Below are positions 33,280 through 45,900 of a stretch of 64,000 nt of DNA, piece after piece. The stretch is from Trebouxia sp. TZW2008. Taxonomy: Eukaryota > Chlorophyta > Trebouxiophyceae > Trebouxiales > Trebouxiaceae. The DNA lies in the NCBI GenBank assembly GCA_002118135.1, contig BDIU01000269.1, positions 62,001 to 126,000 of the forward strand, read 5' to 3'. How positions within the stretch are numbered: the first letter of the stretch is position 1; each line of letters begins with the position of its first letter. The notes below the pieces were generated by a model that was not told the origin of the DNA, ran no database searches, and saw nothing but the letters and a program-made list of their open reading frames with translations. A program made the translations under genes and the position numbers.

Positions 33280-33696
33280 TGCTATCAAATCTATGGTGTC
33301 ATTTCAAAGTTTCTCAGGGGTGTTGCTGGCAAACGAGATTTATATATGCATTCAGGTATTTGCCACTCCTCGCATGCATGCCGCATCACCTTGAAGATGC
33401 CTTCGGTCTGGTCAAGGTAGACGACATGCCGTCATACCAGTGCTTGACGAAAGTGCTTTTACATGTGACTGCGCTTTGACGTAGATGTCAGGCTGCATCA
33501 GAGGCTTCAACTCGCTTTGCGTTCCGGACGGAGCAGCTGCGCCTTCCGGTGCGGTAACAACGGCTATTACCGATTCAGTAAGATCTTGATCCTATCTCGA
33601 ACGAGCTCTTGTCTTGTTCCCGCTGAGCGTTTCGGCTGTGCACTGTGACCGCTGCGGCTGCCTTTGAATCGCGCGCTTGCTCCGGCTGCCGCAGTC
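33280..33696. promoter_or_regulatory. divergent 5' region, ABA4-like / LHC gene
   Basis: About 417 bases separate the two start codons. This is a natural site for a shared bidirectional, light-responsive promoter. A TTTATATATGC stretch near 33340 is AT-rich and TATA-like, but which gene it would serve is not clear. Confidence 0.4.
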
Positions 33697-35966
33697 ATGG
33701 CTTCCGCTCTCCTCGGCTCTGCCCTGACCAGCCGTCTAGTGGTCGGTAAGCCAGCCAGCACAGCCCCTTCTCACTCAAGATGTGCCAGGCGCGTGACCGT
33801 CAATGCACGCCAGAGGCCTATGATCTACTACCCCAACTCTGAGCCCCCAGAGCATTTGGACGGCACCACCCCCGGCGACTTCGGGTCAGCTTACTCACTA
33901 TCCTGTGATCTGACGAAGGATAAACGAACTTTGCAGTAGACTTAGACTGCTTCCTACTGCAGGTTTGACCCCCTGAGACTGAGCAAAGGCTCCGACGCAA
34001 GGTGGGAGTGGTTCAAGGAGGCTGAGATCACCAATGCCAGGTAAATTTTGCCGCAAGACACCTCAAAATTGCACGCTTTCACAGCAGAGAGACATAGCAT
34101 AAAGACACCTTCACCATCTTGTTGCTGCTGCAAAAGCAAACACACATCCTGTTGCATTGCCAGATGTGTGCGTCACGCTCATATGTTTGGCATGCTGCTA
34201 ATGCTGCAAGAGCACACACCCATACTGCTGCACCACCTGATGTACATGACAAGCATCTGGGGCAACCAAACAGCACAGACAACTTGGATGAGGCAGCGAC
34301 CATTCCTTGAGCAATCAAAGCATTTCAGGATCTCCGTGACAAGCATATCGACAAGGCATCTGATGAAATGAAAGCAACGATTTCTGAAATTTCAAAACCT
34401 TCACTTTTGGCATGCAGGTGGGCTATGTTGGCCGTTGCTGGCATTCTTTTCACAGAAGCTGAAAACATTGCACAGCCTTGGTGGGACCTCAGCAACAAGG
34501 TGTGCTTGTGTTTGTAGTACCATTCTTGCGCTTCTGAAGATGCACATGCACAGTGCACTACAACCTCTGCTGCCATGACTTGCATACTGCAGCTGTGCCG
34601 CAAAGGGTGCATACATGGCCTGCCTGTGCTCTTTCCTGTGGTGCAAGGCTTCTGCAATGTCTCTATATGACACGCTCCTCTGCTGCATCATGTCAAATGT
34701 TTGAGTGTATGTGCTGCAGCCCCTACTGCCCCCACCCATCCTGCTGTTGCTGGGAGTGGTGGTCTTTGCCGGTTTTGAGGGAGCCCGCTTCAAGAACTAC
34801 CAGAAGCACGGTGGTGGAGAGGTATGCCTCTCCTCGCTGTGTCCCATGCTGTGGTGTGCTATGCTTTGCTTATGGGCTTGAGGCACATGCTTTCATGAAC
34901 TACCAAAAGCATGTTTGCGGAGATAAAACCTTGCCTGGCTACAAATTACAATGTATCAATGCTGTGTTGCCAGGAATTCAGGTTTTGGCATACACTTGTG
35001 CATGCACACTGAGGTTGAAGGCATTTGCAGAGGTGATGGGACAGCCGTGATGCCCAAAGAAGTCTTTTGCCATGCTCAATGGCCCTCATCATTGAACATT
35101 ACAAGAAGACAGTGATTGCATACTGTAACCGCTTTCCTCGCATTGCTGAAGCCGAGTATTTGATGCTGCAGTCAGACTTCTTAACACAAGCAACCCTTCA
35201 CTATGTCGCTAAACCAGCTCCCTTCGATACTTCACTGAAATAGGGCTATTGCTGCTGCAGTCAGGCTTCTTGAACCAAGTTCCCTTTGACCCTCTCAAGT
35301 TGAGAACCGATGACCAGCGGGAGAAGGAGATCAAGAACGGCCGCCTAGCTATGGTTGCCTTCTTGGGATTCTCAAGCCAGGCTGCAGTCCAGGGCAAGGG
35401 ACCCATTGCCAGCCTGCAATACCACCTTGAAGACCCCTTCAAGCACAACAGTAAGCGCTGCTCATGATAGTCATTACATTGGCCTTGCATAACAATATTG
35501 ATGCTAGCAGCAAAGGGTCTGCCTTAACCTTTTACTTTCAAAACTCGTCATATGGCACATACAGCATCAGCTGCAGTTCAGGGCACAAAACCCATAGTTA
35601 GCCTACAGCACCACCTTGCAGACCCCTTCAACCACAACCATAGTCCCCTTCTGCAGAGTCATCACATGGCATTGCATAGCCACACTTGCCCGTGTTAGCC
35701 AACACATGGCAGCATGCATCGCGCGCATGTCAAAGGCAGAGCTCCCATGGCCAGTCTGCGGTACCACCTTGCAAGTATTCTACACAAGTTCAGCACCAGT
35801 TGCATGCCATTGGATGTGCTTGCCTGACACCATTTATTGCCTGTCTGCAGTCTTCACCAGCAAAGTGGGCAATGAGTTTGCTGTGGCGCTGGTCGCAATC
35901 TCACTGCTGCCTTTGTTGTTTGAGGCCCAGAAGAACACCCAGGGTCAGGACAAGGTGCGGGTCTGA
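33697..35966 (+). CDS. light-harvesting chlorophyll a/b-binding family protein
   Basis: Six exons (33697-33884, 33963-34040, 34418-34499, 34720-34821, 35261-35450, 35851-35966) give 251 codons. LHC proteins bind chlorophylls and carotenoids in thylakoid antennae. A leader of about 37 residues ([13 protein letters not shown]...) looks like a plastid transit peptide. GFDPLRL, then [14 protein letters not shown], marks the first membrane helix; [22 protein letters not shown] the second; FDPLKL, then [17 protein letters not shown], the third, with its chlorophyll-binding E and N/R residues; a hydrophobic [15 protein letters not shown] tail follows. The end has an extra hydrophobic stretch not typical of major LHCII, so it is an atypical member. 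I cannot assign the LHCA/LHCB subclass. Introns carry echoes of exons 4 and 5. Confidence 0.92.
34860..35790 (+). repeat. echoes of LHC exons 4 and 5
   Basis: A copy of the exon 4 end (coding [11 protein letters not shown]) lies at about 34868-34925, downstream of exon 4. A copy of the exon 5 start (CTGCAGTCAGACTTCTTAA) lies at about 35166-35190, upstream of exon 5. Two copies of the exon 5 end (GGGCAC..AACCCAT...CAGCACCACCTTG..GACCCCTTCAA) lie at about 35580-35642 and 35732-35775, downstream of it. All obey the position rule. Confidence 0.78.
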
Positions 35967-36956
35967 GGCACAGTCAGGTATGTTCCAGCAGTCTGTAATC
36001 TCTTTTCTGCACTGTTTGACAACTTCAGGTGTGCAACTTGACGTGCTGGGTACTGCGTTTCCATCACTGTGTGACTGTACATGCCTCTGTGACACTCTCA
36101 GCAGCAAGACGCATCTAGGGCATACATATTTGTTTTCTGTGAGGCTTGTAAGCTGCCATAAAGTCATGCTTGTGCAGCTGCTGTAGGACGATCTCGAGGG
36201 TATGAGATACTGACCTTTGTTCATGCAATGCAGGAAGGAGCTTGAGCGAATTGTTTTGTATTTTAAAGTGGCAGCTGCAGAAGGCAGCAATTTTGACAGT
36301 CGTTGGCTTAGTTGTAATTTGAGGTGACATCAGTTTTTGCCAGGGTCTCACAGGGTCTTGTCTACTGATTAGTAGTCAAAAGGTGCAGGTGCAAAAGCTA
36401 AAGGCAGTAAGCTTGAAAAGTCAAAGAGCATTGCTCACAGTCATTGAATCTTGAATGTAGCAAAAGTTGCATGGTACTGTGCAATGTCACAGCGTGCCAT
36501 GTCAACATGTAAACAATCGTCTTCAGTGACCGCTACCTCTTCCTCTTTCCCAGATGTGGGCTTCGGCTCTTGTATTTGCAAGAGTGTTTGTTGGTGCTGC
36601 AAGACTGCAGAAAAATGTGCTCCTGAGTGCATTAGTAAGCAGTCCTTAGTCCTGATTTTGAATATGCCTTGAACATCTGCAATGGCAGTGTGGTACAGCG
36701 CCTGTCCGCTGGCGCGTCCGTTCACAGTGTGCGATCCTTGCTAGGATGAGACAAGAGCTGGTTGCAAACAGAGCTGCACCTGCAGAATCTACTTGGCTGC
36801 GTCAAGTCTCCTGTGAGGGATGTCAGCGTGCAGGCGTCCTGTGTATTCGCAGCGGCATGTCCTGATGTCGTGCAGAATTCCTTCGCTGAAGTCAATTTGC
36901 GCAGCGCAGTTTTAGCCGACCGTCATTTGAAGCTCGGGACAGCAGCGAGCTGCACT
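35967..36956. other. intergenic region between LHC and zinc-finger genes
   Basis: It holds the LHC 3' UTR, with a TGTAA green-algal poly(A)-like signal at 35994, and the 5' region of the zinc-finger gene. A minus-strand open frame of 94 codons lies inside (36441-36725) and is listed separately. Confidence 0.4.
36441..36725 (-). CDS. possible small hypothetical protein (94 codons)
   Basis: An ATG-initiated minus-strand frame starts MNGRASGQALYHTAIADVQG and has a charged middle (GKEEEVAVTEDD). It would be divergent from the zinc-finger gene, about 230 bases away. The middle part has a more protein-like composition than most chance frames here, but I recognise no family. It could be one exon of a longer gene or noise. 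Confidence 0.25.
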   Translation of the reverse strand: MNGRASGQALYHTAIADVQGIFKIRTKDCLLMHSGAHFSAVLQHQQTLLQIQEPKPTSGKEEEVAVTEDDCLHVDMARCDIAQYHATFATFKIQ

Positions 36957-39900
36957 ATGGAGTGAGCGTCTGCATCTTTTGCTGTTTAGCCTTGCGCAGT
37001 CCTTCCGTTTGCGTTCACAGCTTTTCACCGAGACTGCATTCCACTTACTGGTGCAGGGCGCAAGCAGCTCGAGCGCAACGAAAAGCTGAGACTTACAGAC
37101 GGCGCATGGCAGGTTTAGGCCAACCTGTCTTGCCAAGCGACCTATCATATTTGCCAGTGCATCAGCAGCCGTATCAGACTTTGTATCAGGACCTGTACAC
37201 AGCAGGGCAGCAGCAGAGAACAGCTGCGCCTGCTCATGCACCGTCTTACCCAGATGCCCCTGGTGGGGTGTATGCTGAGGCTGACACACCGGATGGGGCG
37301 CTGCAGTGGGAGATGCCTCAGGTACATTGCCACTTCCTAGGACTTGCGTGATGGAATGCTTGCGCACATGTGCAAATCAAGACCATGAGCTTGAAAATGC
37401 ATGCAAAGTCAGCTGAATCTGAAGGGCGATCAGCTAGTAGGCGCAAGCAGAGCAATCAATTACTGACAACAAGTTCTACTGAAACCTTTTGCTCTGATTG
37501 ATGCCTTGCATGGAGGTCAAGCACTGAGGCAAGTGCCAGGTCGAAAGAGTGTAGCACATTTGATAGGTGATTTGTTTGGTACCAAGTCATTGTTTGGCTA
37601 TGACCCTGAATCAGTTTCTAGGCAGTGATGAGTCCCGTGATGCATACATGTTTCTAATCAACATGCAGCTTTTGACCTGCACGGAATGCAAACGCACAAG
37701 GCTTCGTCCATTGATGCGTGGTGCAGACACTTCCTATTGGAAGAAGACAAGGCCAGGCAATGCACACTGCAAAGTCTCGGCACCATCAGGCAAAGCATCT
37801 GGATGAAAGCATTGCTTGCCTTCAACGAGGTACTGTCAGCTCCTGTGCATCAAAACTGTCCAAGACGACATGTCCAATCAGGCTGCTTTCTTGTTGCATG
37901 TAGGCAGTTTCTGTTGGAAGCAGACAAGGCCAGGCAACGCACACTGCAAAGTCTCAGCACCAACAAGAGGAGCACCTGAATATGCAGTCATCATTTGACC
38001 TCATTGTGCTTTTGTCAGCTTACATGCGTGGAGTTGTCCTTGATTAAGCTCTTGTCATTGTAGGCAGTTCCTGTTGGAAGAAGACACCGCCAGGCAAGGC
38101 AAACTGCAAAGCCTCAGCACCAACAGGAGGAGCACCTGAATATGCAGTCATCGTTTGACCTCATTGTGCTTTTGTCAGCTTACCTGCGTGGAGTTGTCCT
38201 TGATTAAGCTGTTGTCATTGTAGGCAGTTCCTGTTGGAAGAAGACACGGCCAGGCAAGGCGAACTGCAAAGCCTCAGCACCAACAGGAGGAGCACCCGAA
38301 TATCAAATCATCATTTGACCTCATTGTGCGTTTTGTCAGCTTACATGCGTGGAATTGTCCTTGATTAAGCTCTTGTCACTGTAGGCAGTCCCTGTTGGAA
38401 GAAGACAAGGCCAGGCAAGGCAAAGTGCAAAGCCTCAGCACCAACAGGAAGCACACCTGGACCTAGGAGCTCCTGCGGGTCCCAGCTATCAGGTGTGGAA
38501 TGCCTTAAGTAGGCACCTTTTTAAATATGCATTTGCGATGAGACTAGACATACTCACATCACTTGGCTTGTCAGATACAACTGGGATGCCAAGATATGCG
38601 AGTGAATTCCGGTATAGTGTGGTGGTTGCGGGTTGCAAATGGTTGTCTGCAAATGGTTTTGGTTGTGCCTGTGCATATGGTATGACTTGCAAAGACTCAC
38701 TACAATGTGGACAACAACAACTTGAACACTCTAGCACAAGTGCCGGGTGTTCCACGCCCAAGTGCTGTCTTTTTGTTGAAGATGACACATTGACAGCATG
38801 CTTGACACATGCCAGCTACCATGTCTGATATTGTGACTCTGATTGGCAACATTATGCTTGGGATTCAATGTTATTTTGTTGATGCCATGCTGGGCAAGCG
38901 CTTGACACATTGCATGCTTTACTGCACCCAACCAGCCCATAGTACCATACTTCTGAAATCACGCACCTGCATCGCTGCCGCATTGCTGAGGGCATCTGTT
39001 CTCAGGTCTCAGGGCGTTCAGACATGACCCAGGCTCACCATGGAAGAAGAAGTGGGGTCAGCCCAGCCAGGCGAAAGGCGGTGGCCACCGCTGACCCTTT
39101 GGACCGATTGCCGACTGTCAAGGACATGCACCTTCAGCGCGTGGCTACCATGGCAGCTGCTGCAGCAATTGCTCAGCAGAGCAATGCTGAGGTTGAGTCA
39201 CATGAGCAGTTTGCAAAGGAGCTAAGGAGCTATAGGGGCCAACAGCAGAGGGGAGTGGTCAAACCGTCCTGGGATTCTGATGTTGAGAGCGGAGTGGCAT
39301 TTGACGAGTTTGCTCCAGGTCTTTGTCCTTGCACCCTGATTGTTTTCAATGCTGATATCAAGCAGTCACGCCACATACGTGCTGCAATGCTGATGTTATC
39401 AGCAACATATCACGGAAGCAGCATTGTGCGCTAATAGCAAGGGCAAACCAAAGCGTGAATGGAGCAGCATAAATGGATGTCAAAGGCAGCCTATGCCTTT
39501 CTGACAGAAGCAGACCATGGCATGCCGCTTCAGTGTCAGGAGAAGAAGCATGGCATTGTGCCTCAAAGGTCGGGCTGAGGGCAGGAGCCCTGTTGTAGGC
39601 TGGCCAATTTGTCTGCCATGTCAGCCTGCTGTGAAAGTCTATGGCAGCTACAGAATAACGGAACAGCATATATACATATCATAGGCAGCTTTGCCTTCCG
39701 GACAGAAGCAGACCATGAAATGCCGCTCCAGTGTCAGAAGAAGAAGCATGGCACTGCACCTCTAAGGCAGGGCTGGGGGCAGGAGCCCTTGTCATTGGTG
39801 CCCATTTATCTGCCACACAAGCCTGCTTTGCCAAATGCAAAACTGAGTGCAGCTGGCTTTGCTCCTTCTTCTGATGCAAGGGCTGCTCAAAACTTGTAAG

Positions 39901-42900
39901 ATTCTCTTTCTCTGCTCACCCTATGGCTTCCTGACAGAAGTAGAACAGGAAGGACAGCCTCTGTGTCAGACGCTGACAGCCTTGGTGCATTTTCTTTCTT
40001 CAAGTGCTGCGTACACTCGCAGCAGGCCAATGTGGCAGACAGCTGCAACACCTTCTGCAAGGGCTCCTGCCCTCCGCCCTGCCTCTGGGAAGCTTGATGT
40101 GCTTCTTCTTCTGACACAGGGGCTGCCTAATCTGTGCCCTTCTGCTTGAGCAGAACAGAGATGACAGCTTCTGTGTGAAAAGAAGAAGCACGGCAAGCTG
40201 TTCCAGGGCAGGACAGAGGGCAGGAGCCCTGTTGCATGGCTGCCCCACTTGTCTACACATCAACCTGGTTTCAAAATCTGCAGCAGCAGCAAGAAGCTGC
40301 ATACACGGCAAACAAACGGCAATAAGCTTGCCTATTGTGTCATCAGAGTTGTTCTCTTTGTCTGCAGAAGGTGGGGAACTTCCAGGCAGGCTGATGTGGC
40401 AGACGCGGCGGGCACCTCACCGGACGGGCCCTGGCCCCAGCTCTGGTCCCAGACAGCCTCTGTCGCTCCTTCTTCTTTCTCTTCTTCTTCTTCTTCTTCT
40501 TCCTATTTTTTTCACTCTTCCTCTTCGTCTGCAGGAGGGGAAGACCTGCCAGGCAGGCTGATTTGGCAGACAAGTGGGGCACCCCACCAGATGGCCCCTG
40601 CACCCGGCCCCGCCCCCAGGCAGCTGGGGGCCACCCTGAAGAAGAAGCAGGGACCGGCAAGGCGCAGCAACAATGTTGTGTTGGAGGCCCCTGCTGAAGC
40701 ACGCATTGCAGGTAGAGTTTCAAATCTTTCATCTTTGGAGTGATGATGAAAATCTTCGCCATATCCTCATGCTGTGTGTGTCTGTATGCCATCTGCCTGT
40801 CTATGCACCCTCGGACGCACTCAGGCGCGTTTGTCATCTCAAGCTTATCTCAATCTTTTGCTGTGATGGGCAATGCTGCTTGAACCTCAGGTAGACATAT
40901 ATTTGTTTAGCAACTCTGATCCTTTCAAAGCCTGGTTGTATTCCTTGCTGAAGACCATACCATACATTGGCATTCACATGTTTATCATGCAGATATTTAC
41001 CTGGATTTGCAACTGCAAAGTCAGTTTGAGGGCTACAATGCGCTTGAATTGCATGTTTAGTCAGAGTCGTTACTGGGGTGCTGTATCAAAACTGCCCAAA
41101 TAGGAACACACTCTGGTCCCTTCCTTTAGTCAGCAATGAAGCCTTCAAACTTGGTTGCAATGCCTTGCACAGCTTTGACCGGTCAATCTGGCCCAGCATC
41201 TGTTGTACGCGCCTACATGAAAGCAGTTGCTTGCACTGAATGGTTCAGCAAAGCTTAGTGATCAGTTTCTCAGTGCAGGCAATGTTGTTGCAGCACTGCA
41301 TGCAATGTAGCAGACAGCAAGGCCCATGCCTGACGTCCCTGGGCTTGTCAGGAACCCTTCAGCCTTTCAACATGCTCACTGCTAGGATGACTCACTGCAG
41401 GCAATTTCTCTCTGGCAGTGCAGCAGACAACAATGCAGGCCCCTGAACCCCCTTGGGGTTGTCAGGGCACCCCCTAACCCTTGGGCGTGCTTGCTGCGTA
41501 ATTGCTCACTGCAAGCAGCTTCTCTCTGGCAGGAGCGTATGTAGTGCAGCAGACAGCAAGATAGGCCCCTGACCCCCCTGGGGTTGTCAGGTCCCCATTT
41601 CAACATGCTCACTGCTTGGTTGCTCACTGCAGGCAACTTTTCTCTGGCAGGAGCGTACGCAGTGCAGGCCTCTGATCCCCCTGGGGTTGTCAGGGACCCT
41701 CCTGATCCCCCCAACATGCCTGGCATTAACCGGGCGGGGTTGCTCAACCTGCGGTGGGCATCTGCATACTCTTCTTCTGCTGCTGCTGCTGCTGCTTACA
41801 TCGTACTTCTTCTGCCTGAGGTGGCGTACTTGGTTGCTGTTGAGTGGCATATTGGATTGTTTTGTCCACAGCATGCTCAGCATGTTTGTTGATTACAGTA
41901 GTGGGTCCAGCGACAGGTAACAGGTCGTAATGCTCGCAGACTGTATTTGTCAGCCCAAAACGATATGGTGTGGTCATTGCGACTGATTTGCTGCTGAGCA
42001 TTTGGAAGAACGATACACGTCACTGACTTTGATGCCGCATTTGCCAGCGTTGCAGCAGTGCACTAATGTGGGTCGGTTCACAAACTTGTCACAGAACTTT
42101 TTTGTCGCAGGAACAAGCTGAGAAGCAGGCCAGCACTATTGTCCCCTCCAACCAATGCATTTGCTTCTGTGCCTCCCTTCCCTTCCTCCACTTCAGCAAA
42201 AATAGGGCCTCCACTTGGCAGACCGCCTGTCCAGGAGTCTGCAATTTGGGCAGGGGATCAGGAAAACTTCGCCTTACCCTACTCAAATTCGCAAATTGCA
42301 AGGGATACAGCTGCTTCAGCCCTCAAGCAGCCAGAAACCCTAGCCAGGAGGCGGGTTCTGCCGCCACGGCAGAAGCTGCAGAAACCCTCGCAGGCAGAAG
42401 ATGATGCAGCATCAGATTCCTCGCCCTCTTCTTCTGCATCGTCCTCTTCCTCCTCTTCTAACCCTTCATCAGCAAGGGCAGGGCAGTTCCAAATTGACCC
42501 CAGCAGGGCTTCAGGGCAGAGCAGTCAGGAAACAGCCCCTAGGAAGGCTCCAGGGCAGGGCAGAAAGCCTACAGCCCTGATGAAACCAGATCCCACCAAC
42601 CTGACTCAGGACAGTCCATCAGCCGTTCCAGGGTTTGCAGCTGCTTCCAGAGTCAGCCTGCCTGAACCAGGGGCTACAGCAAGGCCCAGCGCTGATACCG
42701 CTGGTAGTGCAGGAAATTTGACGCTGTGTGACGGCTGTGGGCGATCCTTCAACCCTAAAGCTTTCGAGGTCCATTCCAGGATCTGCGCTAAGGTCTTTCA
42801 GGTGAGCAGCAGTCATACAAGTGATCTCAATCCTCAATTTTGTCTCATCATAGCAGAACCAGCACAGGTTGAAATTGGGCACTAGATGCCATGTGATGGC

Positions 42901-45900
42901 TGTGGCCACAGCTTAATCATGAGGCTGTTGACATGCACTCCATAGTCTGTGCCAAGGTCTTACAGGTGAGCGCTGGACCAAACATCTGAATTATCAGATC
43001 ACAACATGAAATCAGAAGGAAAAGGTGGTGTGGTCACACTTTGAGCAGCACAAGCAAGGACAAGACTGGGAGCTTGACACTGTGTGAGGGCTGTGGGCGG
43101 AGCTTTAACCCTAAGGCTTTTGAGGTGCACTCCAGGATCTGCGCCAAGATCCTCCAGGTGAGCAATAGGAACAAACAAAAGCTGAACAGTGATGTCAAAG
43201 CTGCATGTATACAGCATGCATCAGAATGATTGCTTTGACAGCACCTGCTGCATGAAGAAGTTTGGTCAATCCTACCAACATTGCTAACGATTGGCTGGCA
43301 TGTGAAGGTCCATAATCCTAGGTTCAAATCCTCCAGGTCGGCCTAGGAAGATTTGGAATGACATTCTTTTGTCTGATTTTCAAAAGTTCAGTAACAGACA
43401 CCCTTACCAGAACGTTCAGAACAAGCCTGCCTGGCGAGATAGGATTTGGGCCACACACACCTAGCACATGTGCTGAAATGTGTAACGGTTTTTATTATCA
43501 TTTTTAGTTTTTATCGCCTTGCTTCTGTAGAGCACATGGTAGTGTGTGCGTTTACAGAGGCTGTGCACCTCATTCTGCACCCTTGCTGCCCGACCTGTTG
43601 TGCATGAATGTGTAAGCGTGCTGAACAATGGCAGATGGCAAATGCATGGCAAGCAACATTTTGCTGTGGCAAATGATTGCATCAACCCAGCAATTAGTCA
43701 AGCAATGAGCTAGCTAAGCAGTCTGTCTGTCAGTCAGTCAATCAGCCCATTGATTGGACATTTAGCCAGCCAATCAGTCAGCAATCAATCATCAGCCACT
43801 CAGCCCTGTTCTCAGTCAATCAGTGAGTAAATGAGATAGAGGGTCAGTCATTTAGTCAGTCCAGTAGCACTTCAGTGCGTCTGTCTATCTGTCAATGAGT
43901 CAGTCAGTCAGTCGAAGCATTGATTGCCAATCTATCTGACAATCACTACACATATCAATCAACTGACAGTCAATGCCTGAAGGCCAACTTGTGATGCTCT
44001 ACGATCACCAATATCGCTTTACTGCTGTTGCTGCAGTCAAAAAAGAAGGCCTTCAACACAGCTGAAGCCAGTTCAGCAATTGAGGCCAGCAATTGCTCAT
44101 GACATCTGTCATAGGACAACAAGCCACTTCAGCTGAACAGTCAGCCCAAACAAAGCCAAATTTGTCTTGCTCTGAGACCGTCAAACTCAGTGTGAGGCTG
44201 TTGATGCAGAGCAAATGGAAAACCTTTGAGACAGCCAATGCCAGGACAGCAGACTGTCTTGCTACAAACTGCGATCTTCAATGTACTGTACTGATGCAGA
44301 GCAAACAGAAGGCCTTCAGCGTGAGCAAAGCCAGAACAGCATCTGTAGCACACAACTGCTCACGGTTGTACTCACAGAAAACCAATGAGCCAGAAAAGCA
44401 TGGTGATCAGCCCAAGCAAAGCCAAATTGTCTTGCTCTGAGACCATGACCATGAAACTCAGTGCGAGGCTGTCAATGCAGAGCACACAGAAGACCTTCCA
44501 AACAGCCAAAGCCAGAACAGCAGAGTATCTTGCTGAAATCATGCAATCTTCAATGATTTGTGTGGATGCAGAGCAAAAGGAAGGCCTTCAACATAGCTGA
44601 AGCCAGAGCAGCGCAAAAGTGATCAACTACAAGCTCAGGCAGAGCAAGACTGTCTCGGCTCAAAGCTTGATGTGTTGCTGTTGAAGCAGCTTGACACAGC
44701 ATTGATGCGTTTTGCACATGTCAGTTTGCTGCTGTTGGTGCAGAGCAAAAGGAAAGCCTTCAACATAGCTGAAGCCAGAACAGCAGACACAGGAGCCGCT
44801 CAATTCTATGATGCCAGGAGGGGGGTCTCCAAATCAGACCATATAGGGGTTGGCAGCGCCAGACCAGGCAAGAAAGCAGCAAGGTACTGCTACTGCTGTG
44901 ACAGTAAGCATGTTTTCACATGATGAGTTGATTGTGCGCTTTGTCTTGTCCGTGATCTGCTTGAACATATTTTGGTCGCACTGTTGTATCATGCCAGGAA
45001 GGGACCCCAAGTCAGACTCCATGGGGGTTGCCAGCCCCAAGCTAGGCCACAAAGCTGCCAGGTAGCGCGACAATCCTCCTGTGGTGAAGCACTTGATTTG
45101 TCTTGTCTTCACTCCAGGTCTTTTTTGCTTCTTGCCCTGTTGTATTGTGCGGGAGACGGAATCTCCAGTGCAAGCCCGGTGGGGGTTACCAGCGCCAGGT
45201 CAGACAGAAACCCTGCAGGGTGCATGCATCACAGCTTGCGCAGTCATGTGCCCAGATTTTGCCTTTCTTTCTTTATCTGCCTCTGTCCCTTCTGCTGTTT
45301 CTTGCACTGGCGCTTGATGCCAGAGTGATCTAGATGAGCACAGGACCAAAGTTGTGTGCTAATCTAGAGACAGTTGATTGCTCCAGTTGCTTGCTCCACT
45401 ACGTACCTACTGGGCCTGCTGAGCCTGTCTAGCATGCGTTCTGAATTGATGAAAGAAATGATTGATGCCGCAATAGCTGACACAGAGTCCCTGGAGTCAG
45501 CATGGTGGGGTAGACGGGCTGGTGCTCAGTAGAGCAGCCATGATTCTGACTTGCACACAAAAGCAGATACATGGCTCAATGTCTGCTGCAGGGGAATGTT
45601 AGCTAGGGTCGGGTTTGGGGCTGCTGGGGGAGTCGGCCCTTCTCATGCTGACAAGGCGGTAGGGGTGGGTGGACAGGCTGGTGCCAAGTGGCGCAACCAG
45701 AGCCAGCAGCTTAGAATTGCCATGGCAGCTTCCAAAGGCGGCCCTCAGGTGGGCTCATGCGCAACATTGTATTGTGTTAGTGTGTTATGGTGGGTTGGTG
45801 TCTAATGATTAGCTTGTGTGTTTTGGTGGATTGGGTTGGTGTGTTATGGTCGGGTTGTTGTATGATGGTGGGTTGGTGTGTGATGGCGGTCCGGTCTGTT

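Noticed and set aside
42619..42909. minus-strand frame over the zinc-finger exon
   Set aside because: It is the shadow of the C2HC coding frame on the plus strand.
43290..43345. second tRNA-like box, CTAGGTTCAAATCCTCC
   Set aside because: The T-stem ends do not pair and no matching 5' acceptor strand is present upstream.
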